Shown: positions 8,175 through 13,804 of the stretch, piece by piece
How positions within the stretch are numbered: the stretch's first letter is position 1
Layout: each line of letters begins with the position of its first letter
Assembly: GCA_045807225.1 (NCBI GenBank)
Contig: JBJMHU010000020.1
Location: 1-18,776, forward strand
From: Fodinibacter sp045807225
GTDB taxonomy: Bacteria; Actinomycetota; Actinomycetes; Actinomycetales; Dermatophilaceae
Reading direction: 5' to 3'
Length of the DNA stretch: 18,776 nt
Program-made: the position numbers and the translations under genes
Notes under the pieces: model-generated
Seen by the model: the letters and a program-made list of their open reading frames with translations, nothing else
Told to the model about the DNA's origin: nothing
The model's database searches: none

Positions 8175-9080
8175 TCACAGCGGAAGGCGGAAGCGGCCGT
8201 GGCCGGCCGGCTCGACCAGGCCGTCCTCGACGAGCGAGCCGATGCACCGCTCGACCTGGGCGGGGTCCGGCCCGGCCGACTCCAGGGAGGCCCGGGCCAC
8301 CGGCTCCGAGCTCTGGCGCAGCAGCTGCAGCACCGCCCCCCGCACCTGGCGGTCGGTGCCGTGCCACGCCTGGCCCCGGCGAGGGGGGCCCTCGTGGGCG
8401 GGCCGGCCTGCGGCCACCCAGGCGCACAGGTCGAGCACCGGACACTGCTCGCACCTCGGTGCCCGCGCCTGGCAGACCAGGGCGCCGAGCTCCATGACGG
8501 CGACGTTCCAGGTCGCCGAGATGGTTGCGTCGTCGGGCACGAGCGATGCTGCAAGTGCCGACTCGGCCGCGGTCAGCGCCGGGGCCGCGTGCTCGCGGCC
8601 CTCGACCACGCGCACCAGCACCCGCCGCACGTTGGTGTCGACCACGATGCTGCGCCGCCCGAAGGCGAAGGCCGCCACGGCGGCCGCGGTGTAGGCACCC
8701 ACGCCCGGCAGGGCCCGCAGCGCGTCCTCGTCACCGGGCACCGTTCCGCCGTGCCGCTCGACGATGGCGACCGCCGCCTCGCGCAGCCGCAGCGCCCGCC
8801 GCGGGTAACCGAGGCGTCCCCAGGCGCGCACCACCTCGCCGGGCGACTCTGCCGCCAGGTCGGCGGGGGCAGGCCAGCGCGACATCCACTCGCGCCAGAC
8901 CGGCTCCACACGGGCCACCGGTGTCTGGTGCGACATGACCTCGGAGACCAACACCCCCCACGGGGTGCACGACCGGTCGCGCCACGGCAGCGGGCGGGCG
9001 TTTCCGGCATACCAGCGGAGCACGCGCTCGCGCAGCACGGCGGAGCCGGGACCCGCGGGCGCGCGACGTCGATCGGTCAC
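8175..9080 (-). CDS. mutY: MutY-type A/G-specific adenine DNA glycosylase
   Basis: The 301-residue protein removes adenine mispaired with 8-oxoguanine or guanine in base excision repair. Seen: catalytic Glu47 in SEVMSHQT, helix-hairpin-helix LPGVGAYTA (124-132), catalytic Asp148 in VDTNV, and the [4Fe-4S] cluster cysteines C203-x6-C210-x2-C213-x5-C219. It lacks the NUDIX-like C-terminal domain of E. coli MutY and instead ends in an approximately 80-residue stretch that reads like a winged helix (VRGAVLQLLRQS ... LVEDGLVEPAGHGRFRLPL). The length is close to that of mycobacterial MutY. The motif after the catalytic Glu reads MSHQT where MLQQT is usual. The GTG start at 9080 lies 11 bp after the disA stop without a clear ribosome-binding site, so it is probably co-transcribed and translationally coupled with disA. 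Confidence 0.92.
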   Translation of the reverse strand: MTDRRRAPAGPGSAVLRERVLRWYAGNARPLPWRDRSCTPWGVLVSEVMSHQTPVARVEPVWREWMSRWPAPADLAAESPGEVVRAWGRLGYPRRALRLREAAVAIVERHGGTVPGDEDALRALPGVGAYTAAAVAAFAFGRRSIVVDTNVRRVLVRVVEGREHAAPALTAAESALAASLVPDDATISATWNVAVMELGALVCQARAPRCEQCPVLDLCAWVAAGRPAHEGPPRRGQAWHGTDRQVRGAVLQLLRQSSEPVARASLESAGPDPAQVERCIGSLVEDGLVEPAGHGRFRLPL

Positions 9081-9091
9081 GGCGGAGCGGC

Positions 9092-10174
9092 TCAGACGTA
9101 GCGCTCGAGGATGCTCGACTCCGCCAGCCGGGAGAGGCCCTCGCGGACCAGGCGGGCCCGGCCCTCACCGACCCCGTCGACGTCCATCAGGTCGTCGATG
9201 TTGGCCGCCAGCAGCTTCTGGAGGCCGCCGAAGTGCGAGACGAGGCGGTCGACGATGGCGCCGGGCAGGCGCGGGACCTTGCTCAGCAGGCGGTGCCCGA
9301 GCGGGCTGACCGACGAGTCGAGCGAGTCGCCGACGATCGTGAAGCCGATGGCCCGTGCGCCGGCGGCGGGGTCGAGCAGCTCGGTGGAGTCGATGGCCTC
9401 GAGGTTGGCGATGGCCTCCTCGAGGGAGAGGGCCGCCTTGGCCTCGGGCAGGTAGTCGCGGATGACCAGGCCGAGGTCGTCGGACAGGCCGCCGGTGAGC
9501 TCCTCGAGCTGGAGGCTGAGCAGGCGGCCGTCGGTGCCGAGCTGCACGACGTACTCGGCGATCTCGTCCTTGATGCGGCGCACCATCTCGAGGCGCTGGA
9601 GCACGTTGGCGACGTCGCGCACGGTGACGAGGTCCTCGATCTCGAGCGCCGACAGGGTCCCCGTGACCTCGTCGAGGCGCGACTTGTAGCGCTCGAGCGT
9701 CTGCAGCGCCTGGTTGGCGCGGGAGAGGATGGCGCTGGAGTCCTCGAGTACGACCCGGCGACCGGCGATGTACAGGGCGATGATGCGCATCGACTGGCTC
9801 ACCGAGATGACCGGGAAGCCGGTCTGCTTGGCCACTCGCTCCGCGGTGCGGTGCCGGGTGCCCGACTCGCTGGTCTCGATGTTGGGGTCGGGAACCAGCT
9901 GGGTGGCGGCGCGCAGGATGCGGGTGACCTCGCGGTCGCAGACGATGCCGCCGTCCATCTTGGCCAGCTCGCGCAGCCGGGTGGCGGAGAACTCGATGTC
10001 GAGCGGGAAGCCACCGGTGGACACCGTCTCGACGACCTTGTCGTTGCCGAGCACGATGAGCGCGCCGGTGCGGCCGCGCAGGATCCGCTCGAGGCCGTCG
10101 CGCAGCTCGGTGCCCGGAGCGACCGCGGCGAGCGTGGCGCGCACGAGCTCGTCGTCGCTCTGCAGGGTGGGCAC
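9092..10174 (-). CDS. disA: DisA, DNA-integrity scanning diadenylate cyclase
   Basis: The 360-residue protein makes cyclic di-AMP from two ATP and scans DNA, lowering synthesis at branched structures. Visible: the N-terminal DAC domain with GALIVLG (37-43), MDGGIV (73-78) and SGTRHRTAER (104-113); a central helical linker with LSRANQALQTLERYKSRLDEV; and a C-terminal helix-hairpin-helix domain (LMDVDGVGEGRARLVREGL). The catalytic DGA motif here reads DGG at 74-76; the metal-binding Asp and the RHR motif are intact, so activity is likely kept. The GTG start at 10174 has GGAGG 4 nt upstream. Gene order radA-disA-mutY resembles the mycobacterial radA-disA neighbourhood. A -10-like element upstream suggests disA can be transcribed separately from radA. 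Confidence 0.95.
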   Translation of the reverse strand: MPTLQSDDELVRATLAAVAPGTELRDGLERILRGRTGALIVLGNDKVVETVSTGGFPLDIEFSATRLRELAKMDGGIVCDREVTRILRAATQLVPDPNIETSESGTRHRTAERVAKQTGFPVISVSQSMRIIALYIAGRRVVLEDSSAILSRANQALQTLERYKSRLDEVTGTLSALEIEDLVTVRDVANVLQRLEMVRRIKDEIAEYVVQLGTDGRLLSLQLEELTGGLSDDLGLVIRDYLPEAKAALSLEEAIANLEAIDSTELLDPAAGARAIGFTIVGDSLDSSVSPLGHRLLSKVPRLPGAIVDRLVSHFGGLQKLLAANIDDLMDVDGVGEGRARLVREGLSRLAESSILERYV

Positions 10175-10202
10175 ATCGCCTCCGTCGGTATGGGTCCCCG
10201 GG

Positions 10203-10234
10203 CCGAGGAGTCCTCGGTCAGTGAGGGCATCCTA
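10203..10234 (-). promoter_or_regulatory. disA promoter -10 and leader palindrome
   Basis: On the minus strand TAGGAT (10234-10229) fits TANNNT and would start transcription near 10222. Directly downstream is a 15-bp palindrome, CCGAGGAGTCCTCGG (10203-10217, 7-bp arms and one central base), about 20 bp before the disA ribosome-binding site. It could be an operator or a small leader hairpin. No good -35 hexamer is visible. Confidence 0.4.
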
Positions 10235-10301
10235 TCCGGGCGGCGCCACCGGGCGCTGCGCGCACCGGGGTGCGAGGTCTCCAGCGTCAGGCAGCTGTGA
10301 C

Positions 10302-10334
10302 CCGCCGGCGGCCCCGTGCCCGGTGGACCGGCGG
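10302..10334 (-). terminator. Weak stem-loop downstream of radA
   Basis: CCGCCGG (10302-10308) pairs with CCGGCGG (10328-10334) over 7 bp with a 19-nt loop, starting 6 bp after the radA stop. The large loop and missing T run make termination uncertain; read-through into disA is likely. Confidence 0.3.
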
Positions 10335-10339
10335 CGCGC

Positions 10340-11737
10340 TCACCCGGCCTGGAGCAGGCCCCGGGTGACGGCGTGCGCGACCGTGTCGGCCTCGAGCACC
10401 CGGATGCCGGCCGGCACCGGACCGGCGCCGAGGACGCCCGGCGGCACGACAGCCCGGGTGAAGCCGAGGCGGTGCGCCTCGGCGAGCCGGCGGTGGGCAC
10501 CGGTGACCGGCCGGATCTCACCCGCCAGCCCGACCTCGCCGAACGCGATGGTGCCGGCCGGCAGCGGCCGCTCGGTGATGGCCCCCGCCAGGGCCAGGCT
10601 GATCGCGAGGTCAGCGGCCGGCTCGGTGAGACGGACCCCCCCGACCGTGGACAGGTAGGCGTCGCTGCCGCCGATCGGGGCGTTGGCCCGCTTGTCGAGC
10701 ACGGCCAGGATCATGTTGACCCGGGCGGCGTCGAGCCCGGAGGTGGCGCGGCGTGGCGTGGCGAGGGAGGACGTGGTGACCAGGGCCTGCACCTCCGTGA
10801 CCAGCGGGCGGCGCCCCTCGAGGGTGACTGTCACACAGGTGCCGGCGACCTCGGTGGTGCGCCCCGACAGGAAGAGCCCGCTCGGGTCGGTGAGCCCCAC
10901 GATGCCGACGTCGGACAGGTCGAAGCAGCCGACCTCGTCGGTGGGGCCGTAGCGGTTCTTGACCGCCCGCACCAGCCGCAGCCGGGAGTGCCGGTCGCCC
11001 TCGAACTGCACGACGACGTCGACCAGGTGCTCGAGCACGCGGGGCCCGGCGATCGAGCCGTCCTTGGTCACGTGACCGACGAGCAGGACTGCGATGCCGC
11101 GCGCCTTGGCCACCTGGATCAGGGACGCCGCGACCTCGCGCACCTGGCTGACGTTGCCCGCCGAGCCCTCGACCTCGGCGCTGCTGATGGTCTGCACCGA
11201 GTCGACCACCACGAGCTCGGGCTCGAGGGCGTCGACCTGGCCGAGCACGGTCGCCAGGTCGGTCTCGCTGGCCAGGTAGAGGGTGCGCGCCATCGCCTCG
11301 ATGCGCTCGGCGCGGGTGCGCACCTGCGCGGCGGACTCCTCGCCGCTGACGTAGAGCACCCGCCGCTCGCCGTGCTCGCCGGACCGGGCCGCCCGGGCGG
11401 CGACGTCGAGCAGCAGGGTGGACTTGCCGATGCCGGGCTCGCCGGCCACGAGCACGACCGCGCCGGGCACGATGCCGCCGCCGAGCACCCGGTCGAACTC
11501 GGGCACGCCGGTGGGCCGAGCCACCGCGCGGCGGACGTCGACCTCGCCGATCGGGACGGCGGGGCGCTCGACCGCCGTGGCGGCGGTGGTGCGCACCGTG
11601 GCTGCCCCGACCTCGCAGACGCTGCCCCACGCCTGGCACTCGCCGCAGCGGCCGACCCACTTCACGGCCTGCCACCCGCACTCGGTGCAGCGGAACGTCG
11701 CGCTCGTGCGGGTGCTGCGTCTCGCTGCGGTGGCCAT
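10340..11737 (-). CDS. radA: RadA/Sms recombination ATPase
   Basis: The 465-residue protein promotes branch migration of recombination intermediates. Visible: an N-terminal four-cysteine zinc finger (C17, C20, C31, C34, in FRCTECGW and GRCGECQAW), Walker A GEPGIGKST (99-107), the RadA-specific KNRYG motif (in VKNRYGPTDEVG), and a C-terminal Lon-protease-like domain (YLSTVGGVRLTEPAADLAI, AFGEVGLAGEIRP) without a protease role. The open frame extends 33 codons further upstream to 11836, but that extension runs into the tandem repeat and has no family similarity. ATG 11737 starts just before the zinc finger, and TACCTT lies 7 nt upstream, so a leaderless transcript is likely. It heads the radA-disA-mutY group. 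Confidence 0.95.
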   Translation of the reverse strand: MATAARRSTRTSATFRCTECGWQAVKWVGRCGECQAWGSVCEVGAATVRTTAATAVERPAVPIGEVDVRRAVARPTGVPEFDRVLGGGIVPGAVVLVAGEPGIGKSTLLLDVAARAARSGEHGERRVLYVSGEESAAQVRTRAERIEAMARTLYLASETDLATVLGQVDALEPELVVVDSVQTISSAEVEGSAGNVSQVREVAASLIQVAKARGIAVLLVGHVTKDGSIAGPRVLEHLVDVVVQFEGDRHSRLRLVRAVKNRYGPTDEVGCFDLSDVGIVGLTDPSGLFLSGRTTEVAGTCVTVTLEGRRPLVTEVQALVTTSSLATPRRATSGLDAARVNMILAVLDKRANAPIGGSDAYLSTVGGVRLTEPAADLAISLALAGAITERPLPAGTIAFGEVGLAGEIRPVTGAHRRLAEAHRLGFTRAVVPPGVLGAGPVPAGIRVLEADTVAHAVTRGLLQAG

Positions 11738-11750
11738 GCGGCCCAAGGTA
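11738..11750 (-). promoter_or_regulatory. -10-like element for leaderless radA
   Basis: On the minus strand TACCTT (11750-11745) is followed by 7 nt (GGGCCGC) and the ATG at 11737. There is no Shine-Dalgarno sequence. The -35 region has no recognisable hexamer. I saw no actinobacterial LexA-type box (GAAC-N4-GTTC) nearby. Confidence 0.5.
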
Positions 11751-11792
11751 TGCCGCGCCACCGACACGAGCGTGGACCGCCGGGCCACATCC

Positions 11793-11845
11793 CGAGTCGG
11801 GTGCTCAAACGGTCGCCGGAGCAACCACCTGAGCACCCAACCCGA
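11793..11845. repeat. 53-bp hairpin-forming repeat, copy 1
   Basis: This unit is 52/53 identical to the copy at 11855-11907. The arms GGGTGCTCA (11799-11807) and TGAGCACCC (11830-11838) form a 9-bp stem; a C at 11798 breaks the next pair, after which TG/CA-type pairing resumes (11796-11797 with 11840-11841). The 22-nt loop contains a second GAGCA that could compete for the left arm. It lies between the ribosomal-operon terminator and the radA promoter, so it need not be transcribed. Confidence 0.85.
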
Positions 11846-11854
11846 AGGGCTGCG

Positions 11855-11907
11855 CGAGTTGGGTGCTCAAACGGTCGCCGGAGCAACCACCTGAGCACCC
11901 AACCCGA
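11855..11907. repeat. 53-bp hairpin-forming repeat, copy 2
   Basis: This copy differs from copy 1 at one base (T11860 instead of C11798), which restores a continuous 12-bp stem (11858-11869 with 11892-11903) plus two more outer pairs beyond one mismatch. The two units are in direct orientation, 62 bp apart start to start, with a 9-nt spacer (AGGGCTGCG). The internal GAGCA at 11881-11885 duplicates the distal-arm GAGCA at 11893-11897, so two alternative folds exist. Confidence 0.85.
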
Positions 11908-11934
11908 GGAGGGTCGGGGCCGGGCCGACGCGAC

Positions 11935-11967
11935 GAGGCCCCCGGACCGTGACGGTTCGGGGGCCTC
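11935..11967 (-). terminator. Terminator of the rpsF-ssb-rpsR-rplI operon
   Basis: A 10-bp stem (11935-11944 with 11958-11967) continues, after one mismatch, into ACC/GGT (11946-11948 with 11954-11956) around a 5-nt loop. It begins 38 nt beyond the rplI stop in the direction of transcription and is the strongest terminator-like structure in the window. Confidence 0.85.
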
Positions 11968-12004
11968 GTGCGGTGCCGCGCAGGACGCAGCGCAGTGGCT
12001 GGGA

Positions 12005-12451
12005 TCAGCCGGCGACGACGTCGAGCTCGACGGTCGCCTGCACCTCGGGGTGGAGGCGCACCAGCGCGGAGTGCGTGCCGGTGGTCTTGATCGGGGTCGG
12101 GACCTCGATCTTGCGCTTGTCGAGCGCGGGACCGCCGGCCGCCTTGACGGCATCGGCGATGTCACCGGTGGAGACGGCGCCGAAGAGGCGGCCGCCGGTG
12201 CCGGCGTGCGCGGTGACCGTGACGGCCTTGGACTCGAGGTTGCCCTTGATGGACTTCGCCTCTTCCAGGGACTTCACCTCGCGGACCTCGCGGCCCTTGG
12301 CGATGGCGTCGACCTGCTTCTGGCCGCCCTTGGTCCACGCCGTCGCGAGACCGCGCCGGAAGAGGAAGTTGCGGGCGTAGCCGTCCTTGACGTCGACGAC
12401 GTCACCGGCGGTGCCGAGGCCGGTGACCTCGTGGGTGAGGATGACCTTCAT
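12005..12451 (-). CDS. rplI: 50S ribosomal protein L9
   Basis: The 148-residue protein has the L9 layout: the conserved N-terminal 23S-rRNA-binding domain (MKVILTHEVTGLGTAGDVVDVKDGY split by VKDGYARNFLFRRGLA), a long connecting helix (about 45-80) and a C-terminal domain with GRLFGAVSTGDIADAV. The ATG at 12451 has AAGGAG upstream. It is the last gene of the rpsF-ssb-rpsR-rplI operon, 24 bp after rpsR. The replicative helicase gene dnaB, which often follows rplI in actinobacteria, is absent here; a terminator and the tandem repeat follow instead. Confidence 0.97.
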   Translation of the reverse strand: MKVILTHEVTGLGTAGDVVDVKDGYARNFLFRRGLATAWTKGGQKQVDAIAKGREVREVKSLEEAKSIKGNLESKAVTVTAHAGTGGRLFGAVSTGDIADAVKAAGGPALDKRKIEVPTPIKTTGTHSALVRLHPEVQATVELDVVAG

Positions 12452-12475
12452 CGTGTTGGCTCCTTCTCGAACCGG

Positions 12476-12712
12476 TCAGCGGGACGAGCTCGAGTACGGC
12501 AGCAAGGCCATCTCGCGCGCGTTCTTGACGGCATTGGCGATGAGGCGCTGCTCCTGCACGGTCACACCGGTGACCCGACGCGCGCGGATCTTGCCGCGGT
12601 CGGAGATGAACTTGCGCAGCAGGGCGGCGTCCTTGTAGTCGATGTTCTCGACCTTCGCCGCCTTGAGCGGGTTGGCCTTCTTCTTGGGCTTGCGAATGGC
12701 GGGCTTGGCCAT
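12476..12712 (-). CDS. rpsR: 30S ribosomal protein S18 (cysteine-free type)
   Basis: The 78-residue protein starts MAKPAIRKPKKK and contains the S18 core IDYKDAALLRKFISDRGKI, RARRVTGVTVQEQR and NAREMALLPY. S18 pairs with S6 on the 16S rRNA platform. It has no cysteines, so it is the zinc-independent form; zinc-type S18 carries a CxxC motif near the N-terminus and a further Cys in the RRVTG region. The ATG at 12712 was chosen over longer in-frame options because AAGGAGA lies 8 nt upstream and family similarity begins here. It sits 122 bp after ssb and 24 bp before rplI. Confidence 0.96.
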   Translation of the reverse strand: MAKPAIRKPKKKANPLKAAKVENIDYKDAALLRKFISDRGKIRARRVTGVTVQEQRLIANAVKNAREMALLPYSSSSR

Positions 12713-12753
12713 CGTGGTGCTCTCCTTCTGCCGGAACGGTGCCGGCGGATGAG

Positions 12754-12769
12754 CCCTGGTCTCCCAGGG
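12754..12769 (-). other. 6-bp hairpin in the ssb-rpsR gap
   Basis: CCCTGG (12754-12759) pairs with CCAGGG (12764-12769) around TCTC. It lies about 40 nt before the rpsR start codon within the 122-bp ssb-rpsR gap, where it could tune read-through or processing between ssb and the ribosomal genes. Nothing else is recognised in the gap. Confidence 0.35.
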
Positions 12770-12834
12770 ATGGTGTCGTTCAGTGGTGGGGGTGGTCCGC
12801 TCCCGTGCTGGTCGCGCCCCCGTGTTCGGTTCGG

Positions 12835-13410
12835 TCAGAAGGGGGGCTCGTCGTAGCTGGGGGCCTGGCCCCAGCCACCCTGCTGGCCACCCTGCGGCTG
12901 GGCGGGCTGCTGGGGAGCCTGCTGGCCACCCCATCCGCCCTGGCCACCCTGCTGGGGTGCCGGGGCAGAGCCACCGGTGGCCCACGGGTCGGCAGCCTGC
13001 TGGCCACCGCCCTGCTGGCCACCGAAGCCACCACCGGAGCCGCCGCGCTCGGCCTTGGTGACCTTCGCCGACGCGTAGCGCAGCGACGGGCCGACCTCGT
13101 CGACGTCGAGCTCGATGACGGTGCGCTTCTCGCCCTCCTTGGTGTCGTACGAGCGCGACTTCAGCCGCCCCGTCGCGATCACCCGCGTGCCCCGGTGCAG
13201 CGACTCGGCGATGTTCTCGGCCGCGTCGCGCCAGATCGAGCAGCGCATGAAGAGGGTCTCCCCGTCCTTCCACTCGTTGGACTGCCGGTCGAACGTGCGC
13301 GGCGTGGAGGCCACGGTGAAGTTCGCGACGGCGGCCCCCGAGGGGGTGAACCGGAGCTCGGGGTCGGCGGTCAGGTTGCCGACGATGGTGATGGTGGTTT
13401 CGCCTGCCAT
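12835..13410 (-). CDS. ssb: Single-stranded DNA-binding protein
   Basis: The 191-residue protein has an OB fold at about 1-112 (TITIVGNLTADPELR, FTVASTPRTFD, LFMRCSIWRDAAENIAESL, RVIATGRLKSRSYDT), then a Gly/Gln-rich disordered linker (about 122-182) and the acidic tip SYDEPPF that recruits replication and repair partners. It coats single-stranded DNA during replication and recombination. The start is ATG 13410 with AAGGAG upstream; the open frame continues further upstream into the rpsF region but only as a shadow. Its place between rpsF and rpsR is the standard bacterial arrangement. Confidence 0.97.
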   Translation of the reverse strand: MAGETTITIVGNLTADPELRFTPSGAAVANFTVASTPRTFDRQSNEWKDGETLFMRCSIWRDAAENIAESLHRGTRVIATGRLKSRSYDTKEGEKRTVIELDVDEVGPSLRYASAKVTKAERGGSGGGFGGQQGGGQQAADPWATGGSAPAPQQGGQGGWGGQQAPQQPAQPQGGQQGGWGQAPSYDEPPF

Positions 13411-13465
13411 GGGTGCTGGTGGCTCCTTCTGGTCCCGTTCCGAGGTGTGCGGTGTGGACGTCTGC

Positions 13466-13753
13466 TCAGGCGCCGGGGCGCATGAGCTTGGTCCGCATGA
13501 CCGACTCGTTGAGGCCGAGCTGGCGGTCCAGCTCCTTGGCCGTGGCCGGCTCGGAGGTGAAGTTGACGACGGCGTAGATGCCCTCGGACTTCTTCTTGAT
13601 CTCGTAGGCCAGACGACGGCGGCCCCAGATGTCGACGTTGTCGACGGACCCACCATCGGTGGTCACGACCTTGAGGAACCGCTCCAGCGACGGCTGAACC
13701 GTCCGGTCGTCGAGCTCCGGGTCGAGGATGACCATGAGTTCGTACTGACGCAT
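13466..13753 (-). CDS. rpsF: 30S ribosomal protein S6
   Basis: The 95-residue protein has the S6 ferredoxin-like fold signature: MRQYELMVILDPEL, GRRRLAYEIKKKSEGIYAVVNF and LNESVMRTKL. It binds 16S rRNA as a complex with S18, encoded two genes downstream. The ATG at 13753 is preceded by AAAGGAGG with an 11-nt spacer, slightly long. The gene lies 31 bp after the GT87-like gene. A stem with a CCG-containing bulge just before its ribosome-binding site suggests feedback control by S6:S18. Confidence 0.97.
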   Translation of the reverse strand: MRQYELMVILDPELDDRTVQPSLERFLKVVTTDGGSVDNVDIWGRRRLAYEIKKKSEGIYAVVNFTSEPATAKELDRQLGLNESVMRTKLMRPGA

Positions 13754-13775
13754 GCGTTAACCCGCCTCCTTTGGT

Positions 13776-13804
13776 CTGTGGCGGTCACGGTCTCTCCGTG
13801 ACAG
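13776..13804 (-). promoter_or_regulatory. Candidate S6:S18-binding leader motif of rpsF
   Basis: On the minus strand the outer stem CTGT (13804-13801) pairs with ACAG (13779-13776). The inner stem CACGG (13800-13796) pairs with CCGTG (13790-13786) around AGAGA. The 3' side leaves an unpaired ACCGCC (13785-13780) containing CCG. A stem-loop with a CCG-bearing bulge in the rpsF 5' region is the described binding site of the S6:S18 complex in many bacteria. The position, 6 nt before the AAGGAGG element, fits translational feedback. An alternative 7-bp stem (13784-13790 with 13796-13802) would hide part of the bulge. The motif overlaps the stop codon of the upstream gene. Confidence 0.5.

Noticed and set aside
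11738..11800. LexA/SOS box upstream of radA
   Set aside because: I looked for GAAC-N4-GTTC and found none near the radA or disA promoters.
11738..11836. 33-codon upstream extension of RadA
   Set aside because: It translates part of the hairpin repeat and has no RadA similarity; ATG 11737 directly precedes the zinc finger and follows a -10-like element.
11793..11907. CRISPR array
   Set aside because: Only two units, a 9-nt spacer, and strong internal dyads; no cas genes in the window.
10316..12856. Long open frame (846 codons) on the plus strand across radA, the repeats, rplI and rpsR
   Set aside because: It crosses several real genes, two terminator-like structures and the tandem repeat, and has no domain signal.
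13784..13802. Plain terminator between the GT87-like gene and rpsF
   Set aside because: The 7-bp stem has no T run and overlaps a better-fitting nested structure with a CCG bulge next to the rpsF ribosome-binding site, so a leader motif explains it better, though both remain possible.
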